64,000 bases of DNA. It comes from Zarea fungicola (taxonomy: Eukaryota; Ascomycota; Sordariomycetes; Hypocreales; Cordycipitaceae). Shown piece by piece: positions 21,222 through 34,600 of this stretch (the first letter of the stretch is position 1; each line of letters starts with the position of its first letter). The DNA lies in assembly GCA_900169235.1 (NCBI GenBank), contig FWCC01000082.1:186001-250000 (forward strand), given 5' to 3'. Position numbers and translations under genes: made by a program. The notes beneath the pieces were generated by a model, which was not told the DNA's origin, did not search any database, and saw nothing but the letters and a program-made list of their open reading frames with translations.

Positions 21222-24200
21222 CGAGCTCCGGGCAATTGTTTCAGTAGCAAAAGTAATGCATAGATGATTCAGGGAATCGATGCGATGTAATTATGTGACA
21301 TGTTGGTAAAGGCCACGTCAGTTAACTTGGGTATATTTACTGCAGACAGCAATGCAACAGCTTCACAGAGTTGCAAAGTGCTGCGCTCTCGAATATACTG
21401 CTCCGGGAATGGCTGCACGACAACAACACTGGAATCAACATGGCACTTGAATGTACCCAAGTATCATCAAACATGCATATGCGCAATTAAACATGCCACG
21501 ACACCGGTGGATGCCCATGTCTTTGGCTTCTACGATCGGCAGCCGGGAGGATGCTTTCAAGGCAGCACAAAGATATACTACGGTATAAGACCTGTTTTAG
21601 TAGTATCACATATAGGTTACTGCTTTTGGACAAGATGAACAACAGGAGAGAAGTCGAGGCCTCGGAGTTTGGATCTCTCGGTGTTACTATGCGTGTCTAT
21701 CCCTGTGGTGGGGGGGGGGGGGGGGGGGGAGGAAACTTGGGTGCTGTCAGGGCAGCAGGACGAGGCCGACCAACACAGATCGGAACCATATTCATCAGTG
21801 ACCTGAAGCCATTGAGGCATCAATTGAAGGCGAGTTGATAAATTTAGACTGATGTAGTCGTATACATTCAATTAATGCTTTCTTCGCCAACGCGCCGATC
21901 AGCTCAACAGACCATCTCAGCCACCAGAATAACATGAACGCTCCACGAGTTCTCTTTCCCGCCAGGTTTTCACCGCTACGAGCTTCATTGTCTCTAATCC
22001 GTGAGGCGTGTGCGGGGTGAAAAAGAAGCAAAGAGAGGGAGAGAGGATGAGGGGGAGGGCGGGGAGAGGAGGGGTGGCCTCTGCGAAATTGCTTTGGTTC
22101 AATCGCGAGGGAGCATTGTGCACAACCAGCACAACCAGCACGAAACCAGCACGTATACTAGGCGCCCAGACCACTCCACGTGTGCGGAACTCGCGGCGCT
22201 GCTCCGTGTTTTCATCTGAGGCCCTTTGTTTGGCCTCTGCGCCATAGTCTGCCTGTTTGTGCGATCGATCAGGTGAATAAGATGGTCCAGAACAGAATGA
22301 CGTCGCTCGGGGCGCCCTGACGACGGGTATTAATTACAAGGAGTCACTGGGAAAGGAAAAAGCATAACTAGCTGGCCTCAATTTGTCCCGTGGTATCTTT
22401 TAGCGTACGAGCTGTTTAATGTGGCTTTTTTGGCATCTCCGGTCTGCCCACAACTTAAAGGTCGCATCTGGTTTCATTTTTCGGATGCAGCATCTGCAAT
22501 GCAGATGTAGGTCACCGACAGCCTGGGAAGAAGAAAGGGGCAGACTCAGTGTGGCGTTGAAACCACTTGGTTACCGCCTCTTGATTTTTTTAGATGCCCG
22601 GTGGCGCGCGTCAGGTGTATCCTACTAGATTTTTGTCCATCGAGTATCAGCAGGTTCCAGTCTCAGTGTAATATCGGCAAGCCGCTCTAGTTCTGGCAGT
22701 ATCCCCAGGCAACAGATGAAGGTTTGGTGAGAATAGAGCAGCCTCTGAGCACAAAGCTACATTCAATGCCAAGCAGAAATGGCTCCGCACAGAAAATACG
22801 GATAGAAAAGGAGACAACCAGTAACCGAGCGGTGAAAGGGACACCAAAAGCAATAAGATTTACCAGCTTAGTGCATGAACTGGCTGTTCTGCCACTGCTC
22901 AAGAACACAACAGCCCCCGAACGGTTCATTGTGCCTCGAAAAGCAAACTGCAAAAGAATAGGTTGGTTCAGAGCAGTTAAGCTGGAGGCCTGCAAAAAGC
23001 AACTGTCAGAGAGACAAATGCAACCATGCCAAGTGACTCTCGGTGACCGTTGGCCGCATTACACTAATGCGTGCTAGCTAAAACGGAGGTTTTTGTCCTT
23101 GCTCTGGTTATTGCCATTGGCATTTAGTCCGAACAAAAGAAAAAAAGGCAGCAAGTATTGGGAGTCAATGCTCTCGATCGTCGATCCATCGAGATTTGCC
23201 TAGAAATTAATTTCTAAGCTGTCGCAGAAATTCCCATTTTAACTTTCGCATGTCGTCACAAAATGCCCATGGCGCTCGAGGGACATTTTCGCCGTGAGAA
23301 AAGTAGCCACGACCCATGGTAGAGATTCTGAACCAGCGTCGCGGCAAGTTCATGCCCAAGTTGAGCAATTGGTGCGAGTGTGCAAAGCCATCGTTGGCCC
23401 ATGCTTTACACATGATGGAAGAAAGAGAGCGGAATAAAAAGTGACACTTTGCCATGTCCAGGCCAGGAACCGGGGGCATGACGAGAAACCGAGAGCACAA
23501 TAGCAGGGGGTGGGCGCCCTGTTGGCTAACTCTTCTTGGGCATCGGCACACAACCTACGCGAATGGAGAAACGGACAAATGCAATTAGAAATGGGGATAT
23601 AGCGTCGATCGGGTGTGACGATACCGTACTCCGTACGTGGCAGGGATATCCAAAGCTCGGCTACAGGTTAACGCATCGTATTTTTTTGTGAGACGACAGG
23701 GGCGTGTGTGTGGTATTGTGATCTTTCCCATGAAACAGAGGCGAAAAAGGAAGAGTCAAACGAAATTACCATGTTATCAGGACAGCCGGAACTAGTCCTG
23801 CGTTAGTTAATTAAGTTAGCTATAGATCGATTCGCGCAGGGGTAAGTCGGACCAGTGTTAAGGATCCGGGGGTGTACATCTCAAGACAAGAAACAAGTGA
23901 CCAGAGGCGGCACCCATTTTTTTTTTCCTTGCCAAAAGGAAAATGGTGACAAACAAAGCAAGTGACTGAGAAGTTGGGATGATGCGTGGAGAGGTGTGAG
24001 CGAAACAGACTGAACCAACGTCCACTTTATTCCTCTGCCCCTGGCAAAGGGCGAAAAGCAAAAAAAAGAACAGCCAATCTCAAAACGCTGCACCACCAGC
24101 AAGCAGTAGGAACAAGCAGTAGGTCGCGGAACAGAAGTGCTGTTACAACTCTCTCGACCTGAAAATCGGAACTGTGTCTGATTACATTCATGCTAGCGCC

Positions 24201-27200
24201 GGGTGATCAATCACTTTGAATTATCCTCGCCTTTGACATCAACGGGTGAACGAACGACAGCAATTGGGCCATTCAGAGAAGAACGACTCCCAACCAGTGA
24301 CGAACCTCGTCTTGCTAGAGGCTAAAATAGGTGGAATAGAAGAAACATGGCACTGAATTTTGTTGCTTCTTTTGAATGTTGGCCCAATTATTCTGCCGTC
24401 ATCAGCGAGAGGCAGTTCAGCAACCAGCGGAAGTTACGGAGCGCAGCAATGATGAGAGGAGAGACATCTCATGTTACACACCTAAATATTCCGTCTCTGA
24501 CGCGGGAGTTGAAAGTTATTGTCTTGCGAATGCTAGCCAAACTGAAGTGTTGGGAATAACAACGTGACTGAGCTTTGCCAGACCCATTGTCTCCGTTCGA
24601 CTTGGCATCACTAGTGTCGAAACAGCCATACCATCCTTGGCGAGCATGTTAAAGTATACAAAAATACTCTTATTAGTGTAGTGAATAAGTGTTGACGTTG
24701 TTAAAGTTGTTGAAGTGAGTGTTGTTAGAGCCGTTGTGAGTTGTGGCTTACATGTTAGCGACGGCGCAGCACGCGTCATCACCATGTATATTGAAATGCT
24801 GAAAACCCTTTTTGCTTGGTCAATTGGCATCCTCTCTCTTTGAAATACTGAAAGTTATTTAGAGGCATGTTCGTTTGGATATCCGAGCGCAAAAGGAAAT
24901 CTCTGGTTCGAATCTGCTCTAGGGTGGCCTGCTTCTTTGTGCTGTAGGTGGAAAGAATACTGGCTGTAGCGAAAGCCTGGGACAAATGGCTGCGATTGCC
25001 GGGTACACTCGTTGACCTCTGACAACAGACAAGGCACCAAGTGAATACATGTAGAAAATATGGCGCCGAGGGTGACGGTTACTGATTTAACCATCCATTG
25101 TCCTCAAGCCCTCCCTTGCTAAGGGTGTTTAATCGTGCGAGGAGCAACAGTCACCGTTAGTAAACTACTGATATTCCACGTTGAAGTTTAATTAAAAACC
25201 CTCACAACCGACTGTCTCCTGTTCTCCCTCGCACCACGTCGCTCTGCAATGGCGCATCTGCATGTCGATTGCCAAGCTAGAAGCTACGGTGACGGTGGCT
25301 ATTGTGAGCACGACTGCGCCTCCCTGTGGTGACGAGAATGATGAACCCGCATGAGAAAACTCTTATCTGATGACGTGCGAGTCGCAATTCCTCCGCTTTT
25401 TTCTTCAGCCGAGCCGGGTACCTTGCTTTAATCTGTATTAACCAAAATAAGAAGCCCCAGACTTGGCCCCAGCACGCCCGACTTGGTCCAACTACGCACC
25501 CACCAAAAAAAATATTAAGTAAAATAGGGCCTGGGCACTGGATCTTCTCGGTATTGGCCGTGCCCACATGGCTGCGCGCCGTGCCCGAAAGTGGTACGCC
25601 CGTACGGCAAGGCGGGACAAAGGCCAGAGGAGGAAACATGTTGTTGAATATCAGCAGAGGAGCGGATACAAAGACGGGCTGCTGTTCCCGTCCCCCGCTC
25701 CGGCTCCAAACTCCTCCCAAGCCACCTTTAGATTCGAACGGTTAATACGGCGTGCCATTTGGTGACGTTTTGTGCGCCGAGCGCCGACCATGTATGGCCT
25801 TGCCCAGTAGAGTTTGGCTAGTTAGTGGAGGAATCCTGGCACCGACAATCCTGGATGACGGCAGCCACTTAGACGCCAGTATCCAGCCTCAACTGAACAA
25901 AGGGACGATACCATGCCTACAAAAACACACTCGATTGAAATAAGAAACATCTTGACTTCTCAAGTAAAGCAGAGTATTCGGCTGAGCTTGTTGGCCCTCT
26001 CTCGCTAAAAAGGCATTATAGCTTTTCCTCGGCCAATAATCCCGTGGCCACGGGCCAAGGGGTCTTGCGGGTAATTGCTCCGATCGTGGCTAGCTGCATG
26101 CGCTACTGGTGGAAAACTGACAACGGCCAAAAGGATCTTTATTGCCCTATTAGGAATACCGGCTTGGCCTTTGCCAATGCAGACAGTCTCTTGACTCTTC
26201 TGCCCTGCAGAAATAGACCGATCAAGGGCAGTACCATTTAATGAACAAAGGGATTCTTGAACATTTCCACCTAAACCATTCGTTTCCTAGCCGTTGCTAC
26301 AGGCTCCCTTCAGGTTCAGGTACGCGAGACTTTGTCGCCAGCCCTCTAGAGGGATGCATAGTGAAGACCTATGGTCGCCTCTCTACGGTGATGTGTGTGG
26401 GGGGGAAGTGCACCCATGGTGACACAGCGAGACAGCTTCGGCAGTACTAAAGCTCTGGTTCCTGAGTCTGGGGTGACTTTGGCTGCACAGACCCGTTTGG
26501 GTATGAGACGTACTCAAGCTCTAAACTTTATACCTGTCGTACTGGCCTCTACGACTATGGGTTGGCTGCTGAGGCAACACGTCAAGCATCACGATATACA
26601 GGCGCTAAGTGGAAGAAATGTAACAGAGATAGAGCAGAGAACTCATATACTGGGGTAATTCATTCAAATACGAAGCATATCAATGTTTGACTGCGCTGTG
26701 TTATGCCTCTTTTGGTAGTTGAATGCATGGTTTAAGGCTGGTTTGGCCACACAGTTCGAGTTGCTAACAATGAGGTTGGAGGGCGCCGTCTCTCTCCTTT
26801 GTGTTCTGTTTGGACAGGACTCAGCTGGACAAGCAAAATCAAGAGGGGAGAAAAAGAAAGGAAACGATGAAACTATTCCCGTTCAGGTTACAAGCAACTA
26901 TGAGAGTGTCTCACAGGCCCACAGCGGGCAGGTGGTGTGCTACTCTCCAAATTTGCCAATCCTGCCCATTCCAGTCTTTCAAGCCCGTTCTTGCCGGTTC
27001 CCACGGCGGCTTGAGCAAGGCAGGCTGGGATTCCAGAGAAGACGAGCCCGTTAGGCTCTGCCACACCAATTTGGGTCTACGTCGAATAGGGTTTACTAGT
27101 GGACAAAATCATGCGATCTGTACCTTGCAGCCTTGAAAGCTGCAAGCGAGTTTCTGATACTGAAGACTAGGGCGACGACATTAACTATTGAGCAGTTCAA

Positions 27201-30200
27201 CTGAAATGCCCACTCAGACGAGCTTCTGTTGCAGCATATCTCATGGTGTTGTTGGCAGAAACGGCCACATTCACAAGTACGCTTGCATTAATAAATGTAA
27301 ACTATTTGCCGAAACGGTCGCTATCCTAGCGGGCGATCACCACTCAAGTTACACCAAACATCCATGCAATTTAGTTGGCTTGGCTGGCATTAATGTGTAA
27401 TCCTCTGACGGCTTGCCAAGCCTGCAGGGCCATGCCGGGTAACAGTACTGGTTCGCTGGCTAAAGTGTCAGGCGACTGCACTCTGTCCAAGACTTGCCAA
27501 TATTCGACGAGAAGCTCCTTGACGAAAAATAATGAGAAATGATGACAAAAACATGGTATGTCCGCCTTCAACGGATATTGAATGGCTTAGTTAGTTTGCG
27601 AGCTACTGGTAGCCCAAGTTCCACGCCTCGAAATCATGGCCTGATTCTCGGCCATGCCGCGAATAAATTTAGCTGTGGTCATATCCACTGACTGTGGTGA
27701 AATGTACGGGCTTTCTACAGCTCCGGGCTCGCAAGCTCTCTTTTCAATGTATTTCTTTTTAGATTCATTGTTTGATATAACCAAAGTAAACCAACTACGG
27801 TGCGTAACCAGTACGTGTGTGCCTATGTGGTATGACTGCATTTAACAACTACCGGGACCCTGGTCCTGACGGAAAGTTTATTTTGGGAGATCCCTGCGTG
27901 ATAAGCTGCAGCCTGCATGTGATTCGGTTCTCGGAGATGGACAAGAATGAGCTATAGCCCAAAATAAAACTGGTAAATATGCTACTAAAAAATAAACAAA
28001 CAAAGTATATGTAGGCAGCTAATAATAAGCGAGCTGGCTTTTACAGGCTGAAAGTTTCGATTGCCTTGCACTTTGATTAGTCTCGTCCAGCAGCTAGTTT
28101 GCGCTGAATTTCAACCTCAGCACGGACATGAGAAAACTTGTCTCATGCATTTCTCTTCAAATGAAGTCTCTTGGGTGATATCCTGCACATGACACGTAAA
28201 TTACGTATCATTTATCTTCACTGGCTGTATAATAGAAACTCTCCACCTGTTGCGGGTTGCGGAAGCTGGCAGAGGGGCGTACCCTCACCGAGAAAACGAC
28301 ACCAAGGCTTCAGGAAATAAACAATACTCCAATGCTTTAAACCCACACAGACTCTTATTATTAGCGTCGCGAACATTTCCAGCGGGTCGAGTGCTGAGAG
28401 CTGGGAACTGGACAATACTATGCTCCATTGGCACTTATTATTGACCCAGCCACTAGTTACTGGTTTCCAGCCTTCCGCCGTCAAGTTTCGGCCGTAATTA
28501 CAGGTGACTTATTAACTACGGAGTGCTGTGGGCGACAACTACCCATCACCACCCCGCAACTTGTAACTAGGGCTGTTGTGCCGTATTTGGTAATACATCT
28601 GCCGTGGCGGTGTCTTGAACCAGCTGTTGCCTGTTCGGCATTTGCTTAATGGATGTTCATTAAAGAAAATCATAAGCTAAACTTGTTGAGGAGGCTTGCC
28701 ACTGCTTGCAACGGTGGAAAAGTTGTTAGGAGACTCTTGCGACCGAACTAACTACAGCGGCTGGCACAGACTTGGCAGCCGTAGTCGTACGAGGCTTAAA
28801 AGTTGACAGAAACTTTACAAAAAGTAACCAATCATTTTACTGCACGGTGGGACTCAGCAATTGCATAGTGCGATAACCTGAAGCTAAAAGACTTACAAAG
28901 GCATACTATCAGTGGGCCAGTCGACGTGAATCCCAGCCATGCAAAAGAAGCTGTCGTCTAGGCTATTCGAATTTGCTTTTATAATTTACTTATTCGGCAA
29001 ACTTTTACCAATCCAATACGTCCAGACCAAGGCTGATTGACCGCTAATAACTAACGCCGGTTAGCGGGCTCCCGACGTCGCGGCGCATCCCGATCCACCA
29101 ACCACCAACATGGCACTGGAAGAACGGCGACCTTGTGGATCGTTGGGGCTGCCGCCATGTAGCCGCATTCTGCCCCAGTTGTTGCTTTTGCCTTGCCTGT
29201 GCGAGGTGCCTGTGCGGGCGTTGGAGTGGCGCTGCTAGACCTTGCTGGGGCTCCTTTCTTTGTGTGCTGGCGCGAACCCAACATACCAGGTGCATGAATG
29301 CCCACACCTGCTTCCTGCGTTGCTTTGCCTAATTGGGGTGTAAGGCTCGCTCGCCACTGGGGCCCGTACTGGCGTATGGAAAGAAAATCGATCTACTGAG
29401 CTCGCCACCAAAAGATTCCTATAGGCGGCAGTCGGCACCCCCAAGCCTCCCGAGGTACTGCCTGTTACAATGAGTCTAGGAATGCTGGAGGAAAGGCCAC
29501 TCTCGGAATCCTAGGTGTGGGATCCCGGTCCCCTCCTCTCGTGCCCATACGGATATCCGTCACCTTCAATTGAGTCTGCCACTTGGTTCTCCGCTCGGTG
29601 CAACTCTTCCTTCTCCTCGTAGCGTGACAAATAATGGCCAAACAACCTCACACAAAGCACAATGCTCTCTGGCTATTCCCCCGTCGCTGTAGCTACGTAC
29701 GCAGAATTTTAACATTAGGCCCGCTTTCATGCTCCCTTCGCTCTGCTTTCGCACCCAAGCAGGTCCAGAGAGCCAAGGAGTTGCTAGACGCCGAGGGAAC
29801 GCAGAGACAGAGGGCATCCAAGTCGGCCGCTGGCAACAAACTCCATCAGTACCGCCAATAGTCTCGGTGGATCAACCCTTGGCCCTCTTTGAGCCCTCAG
29901 AGTCGACTGATCGTTCAAACCCAGCTCATCGCCCCTCTTGCTGCATCGCCTACTAGTCCATTCCACCCTAGCTGGAACCGACAAGAGGGAACCCACAAGT
30001 TCTTGTCTCTCGGCGTCTTTTTTCAACACACGCCTGGGCTTCACTGTAGCTGCTCGTCTCGGCCTTTGCAACACCCCTTTTATCCACTCCCTACCAAGAC
30101 ACACCACCTCAACTCTCACACACCTCTTACACGCCCTCAGAAATGATGCAGCCTCCCACTCACTCCCGTCCTGTCCCAAAAGGCTGCTCATCAGGCCTGG

Positions 30201-30511
30201 CAGCAGTCTCGCGATTCTTGCGGGGACCATCTGCACCTCTGCTGTCTCAGTCTGGCCGCCATCTTCCTCCACACCTCATTCCGCTTGATGGTATATCTTC
30301 AGGGGCGTCCGTCCTCTCGGGATAAAAGAGCATTCTCGCCCAGGTCCTTCTTTCGTTTCCAACCAGCATACCTGCCACACGTTCCTTTATATTACTACGG
30401 GCTCTGACCTGGATATTGAACATTTGCATCTCTCTATCCACCACACATTCCTTTTCCCTCTCGGACATTGAACAAAAGAATCCTGTACTCTCATTAAGAT
30501 CAACTACTACA
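21222..30511. other. 9.3-kb gene desert upstream of BrlA-like gene
   Basis: Neither strand holds a frame above about 160 codons, and none has a recognisable domain or a chain of splice-compatible frames. Composition is ordinary rather than AT-rich, so it does not look like mutated repeat DNA. Contents I can name are the poly-G tract at 21710-21729, a small GCACAACCA repeat near 22119-22150, a GTT-rich patch near 24690-24745, and pyrimidine-rich sequence from about 29880 to 30510 that looks like a transcribed leader. The likely role is promoter, enhancer and long 5' leader of the C2H2 gene, with non-coding RNA possible (inference). Confidence 0.55.
21710..21729 (+). repeat. Poly-G tract, 20 bases
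   Basis: Twenty consecutive G residues follow TGGTG and precede AGGAAAC. Runs this long are rare in fungal DNA, can form quadruplexes, and are prone to slippage and to sequencing error. It lies about 490 bp past the GCD1 stop codon. Confidence 0.9.
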
Positions 30512-31676
30512 ATGCAGTTTGAATCGGATTTCCGGTTCGATATGGACGACAGCTTCGGCATGTACAGCCAGGCTATGGGCTGCCCCTCCACTGGCACCAG
30601 CTTTTCTTCTGCCTCATCGGGCTGCGAGCCATTCACTCCCACCTCTCGACGATCTACGCCGAACGAGCTTACCCTCGATTTTGAGGCCTCTTTCGGCGGC
30701 GCTCACCATGCCGGCGAGCTTACACCGCCGTCCACTGCCACCATGTCAAAGTACATGTATGGCAACGTCAAGGCCGAGCAAGACCATGTTGGCTTCCCTG
30801 AGGTTCTGCCTTCGACACCAGTCCGCAAGATCGAACACATCAACACAGACTTCGAATCCATGTACGGCATGAACATGCACTCCCATTCCATGGGCTCCCT
30901 GACTCCCTCCAACTCATTCAACATGTACACCATCTCACCCCAGGCCGCCATGGGCCCCGGCTCGTTCATGATGACTCCTACGCACAGCCTCTCTGGCTCA
31001 GAGATTGCCGACAGCTCATCATCGTGGTCTTGTGCCAATGACAGCCCCATCGCCCTCTTCCCACAGCACAAGACTCTGCCATCACACAACCTTGAGTCCC
31101 TCGATCTTGAGCGCCACTCCCAATCGCCTATTGGTCGCTACTACCTCCAGGGAGGTCCTCCTTCGCCGAATCGCCTCCGCGCTCACCGCAAGATGATGGT
31201 TCATGAGATTCAACGCAAGACCTCGGAGCTTCAGCGGGCCCAGATTCGGGCGTCCAGGAAGATGTCAGAGCATGGTGAAGCCAACGGTGTCGATGTCGTC
31301 CGCAGAGCCATGTGCAAGTGCGACTATCCCGGGTGTCACAAGGCCTTCCGCCGCAACGAGCATTTGAAGAGACACAAGCAGACGTATGTTGTGGAACAAA
31401 CCGACATGATGAATGCCTCAGTATACTAACAGTTTCATTTACAGTTTCCATGGTGAGGGACCTAACCGTTTCTCATGTGAATTCTGCGGCAAAGACCAGT
31501 TCAACAGACAAGACAACCTCAACAACCACCGCAAGCTGCACGCACGCCCCAACAGCCGCAACCGCGGAGTTGAGTTCATCCCCGCAGCCGTACCCATCAT
31601 TGAGCAAGAAGAGCGCAGCCGAAAGCGCAGGGCTCCACCCAAAGCCAAGATGGTCGGAAAGCTTGAAGACTACTGA
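30512..31676 (+). CDS. brlA: C2H2 zinc-finger conidiation regulator, BrlA-like
   Basis: This DNA-binding transcription factor has two fingers near the C-terminus. Exons are 30512-31383 and 31445-31676 with a 61-bp intron that splits the first finger; the protein has 367 residues. Finger one is C270-x4-C275-x12-H288-x4-H293, and finger two is C302-x2-C305-x13-H319-x3-H323. The basic tail ERSRKRRAPPKAK could be a nuclear signal. The N-terminal 260 residues are Ser/Thr/Pro/Met-rich with acidic patches (FESDFRFDMDDSFGMYSQ), fitting an activation domain. The finger spacing and tail resemble the regulators called BrlA in insect- and plant-associated Sordariomycetes, the central switch for conidiophore formation; that name rests on recall of family appearance. 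It sits in about 14 kb of non-coding DNA, consistent with complex developmental control. Upstream ATGs in the leader (for example at 30143) could act on translation. Confidence 0.7.
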
Positions 31677-34600
31677 AGCAGCCGCAGTTGAGTGATGATT
31701 CTGAGCGTCCGTGCCTGGATCGTGTTTTGCGATGCTGCACGCGTGCGGGTGCTCGTGCGTCGGCGGCGGGGCGCCGTCTTTGGACTTGTATGCCCAAGTG
31801 GCTTGAGCTTCGAGACATACAGCCAGCCGCTCGCATGACACTTGACGACTTCACGGTCGGCACTCAAATGAAGGGCAAAAAGAAAAATAAAACAAATAAT
31901 AATAGCCGCCAACAAAAAACCGCGACACTACCACACACTCTCTTCAATCCGCAGTTTCATTCTCTATGTCTCTCGGAGTACACGGCGCAAATTCGGTTGT
32001 CTTTTACAATGTCTTTTTACTTATTGATCTCTTTATGCGACACGGCAATTGATATCCAACTGGTGGGATTGGTGAGGATTTCTGACTACCTAATACTGGA
32101 GTCTGTAAGCAAAGAGTTCTGCTCTTTTCTTTCTCATTTCTTTTTTCATTTTTTTTTTTACAAAACATTTTGGGTTCTTTTCTCTCTGGTGGGAGAAATG
32201 TGTGTGCAAATAAGAGGATATATGTCTTATGAAGCTTCATGTGGTTGGTTTTAGCCTAAGCAGGAGCTGGGTAATGGTAAATACGTTTTTTGATTTGACG
32301 AGGGTAAATGGGGATGCACTCTGCTGTTGGCCAGGCTGTCAGCGCACGGCAAATAGTTATCACAAGGAATATTGGGAGTTTGGCCAATATACCAACTTGT
32401 ATTCTAGTACATATCTGTAATGTAGTCTACAATGGGCGCAACTGTGCAAAAAGAAATAACATGCTGGTTACGATTCCAATCATGCGTCTTCCAATCCTTG
32501 CGTGTTTCCAGTGAGTTCTGTCCTTGAGCCGTGTCGCCACTACTGACTCTGCCTAGCAAACCACAGGCTTCAAAGCTGGCTGCGGTGGCCGTGGATTACG
32601 CCTACTGCTACTCCGCTTTGAACACTATGGGAACGGAATATAGGCTATCTCGTAGCAAAGAGAGTGGTAAATTAGAAGAAAAAAGGAAACCCTCAGAGCC
32701 CCAGGCGGGAATCGAGAGACACGAACTGGGTTCATGACCACCTCCGAAAGATTTTTGGCAGGGGTGAGGGGCCTGAAAACATCGGGAAGCAGAGAACAAG
32801 GCAAAGCCTGGTCGATAAATTAGCCCGAGTGGCGCGAGTACTAACTGCCAGCGAAGAAGCTGGAAGAGGATTTCAGACTAAGAAGAACAGGCTCGAGTGG
32901 ACGAGCAGGTTGGTGTCTCAGATCTCTACGGCTGAAAGTGACAGCCAAACATCATTTACACACACACCTCTCTGGTTTCACGTTTTTGACTTGGGACGAT
33001 TGTTGGTGTTGAGACAGAACTGTGGAAGTTGCCTTTGCTTTTTGGCTGTGACAAGCTTAATAACTCCGACTCCGACTTTTCGGTTCGTTTCCTTTTTTGC
33101 TTTTTCCGTTTCCATTGTTGGAGGGGGCGTATGTCTCTGCTAATGGAGCCTACCAGAGAGAAGCCTACTGTCTTGGACATGCGGACTATAACGCCGCCAA
33201 AAGAATTTGTCTCTTGCCTTTCTTTTCGGCCCTAGGAAAAAGAAAAAGAGACAAAGAAAAACGAAAGAGATTACACTGAGGCCATTTCTTCCCCCCCACC
33301 ACCCACCCACCTATCCAAGTGCCCGAAACGAACGGCTGGGGAAGAATAGGACGCAGGTACCTCTCTGTGTCTTTGCCACTGTCGTTGGACGAATTGAGTA
33401 CTGAAGCGTCCAAGAAAAGTCAGGTGCCGCCTTTTTCGGACATTTAATCTTTTCTTTCCTTTTTATTCGGCTCTCGTTTCATATTTCCTCTGGTCTGTTG
33501 ACCTTCCACCCCCACTGTGCTCCTGTCGTTCCGCGGAACTGGAGACGCATACATTACAGAGAAGATCTCGATCCTTTTTGGAAGAAGCTGCGAGTACGAG
33601 GGCTAATTTATCAATTTTACCCATATTTATTAGTTCGTCCAAGTTGTTAACAGGTTGGCGTTTTGCCTGAGAAAGTGCATTTTTGCGGAACTGACTACTC
33701 TTTCCTATCAAACCAACGTATTTGCGTGGCATCACCTGAGGCGTCGTCCTGTGTACATCTACGTTTACATTGGCTGCTGTTTATTCCTCTTGCCGTATTT
33801 TGCCGCGAGCCATTGCTTCTGCGCACTCGGTCGCAAACGTTGAATGTTCCAGAGCTAGGAACTGCTAGAACAGCGCATGGTCCTTCTGCTACCACATGGG
33901 TTTGGATACTGCAGAGGGTGCGGTCCTGCCAAATGAGACTGGCGGAAATACAAAAGCAACAAGACCGGTTGGTTCACAGACACGGCAGAGGACAGAGACA
34001 CGGCACAAGCATGGTGAGAGGCACGTTGTTTCCGCCTGACGTAGGAACAGGCCGTCATTTACTGTTCCACACCATTTTTTCTTTTTTCTATTTCATTTTT
34101 CCTTTCCGCTTTGTTGGCCCGAGCTTGGTACGTGTAGATGAATTTTGGCGTTCCGATATCTTATATTACCATAAGCATTACACGCCGGCCGAGGCATCAC
34201 CGTTACGTGGCTTTAACGCCTTGATGGATCAAACATGCGTCTTTGCTGAACGACCCAATTGGAAACGATTGAGAAAAGACGTGTAAGAAAAACCTGGGCC
34301 AAAGATGTGAGACTGGCGCACATTGTAGCCACTTTTTGGGCAGTGCACTAGCTGGTCCAGTGGTGTGCATGTCTCCCAGCCCACCTCTGTGCTTCTACGT
34401 AGTACAGTATAATACGGAGTAGTGACGGCTGAGAATGAGCAAATATGTATCATCAATGGTACGTGCACATCAAAGGCGAGATTAACCATGATGCGATTTG
34501 CAAAGCCGTGATTTTAGTGTATCATGTCGATCCTCTAGCAGCTTGGTGGGTGAACACTGGCGCCGCGGATTCATGTACTTTCTCGGGCGGTGACCATGCT

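Noticed and set aside
24866..24930. Possible tRNA with GGTTCGAATC T-loop-like sequence
   Set aside because: Neither a T stem nor an acceptor stem pairs on either strand, so only the loop resembles a tRNA.
29784..30272. 162-codon minus-strand frame opposite the BrlA-like leader
   Set aside because: It lies antisense to a CT-rich leader, which removes stops on that strand; no recognisable domain.
33663..34286. 207-codon plus-strand frame after the BrlA-like gene
   Set aside because: No domain, erratic composition and no splice-compatible neighbours; I expect it to be chance.
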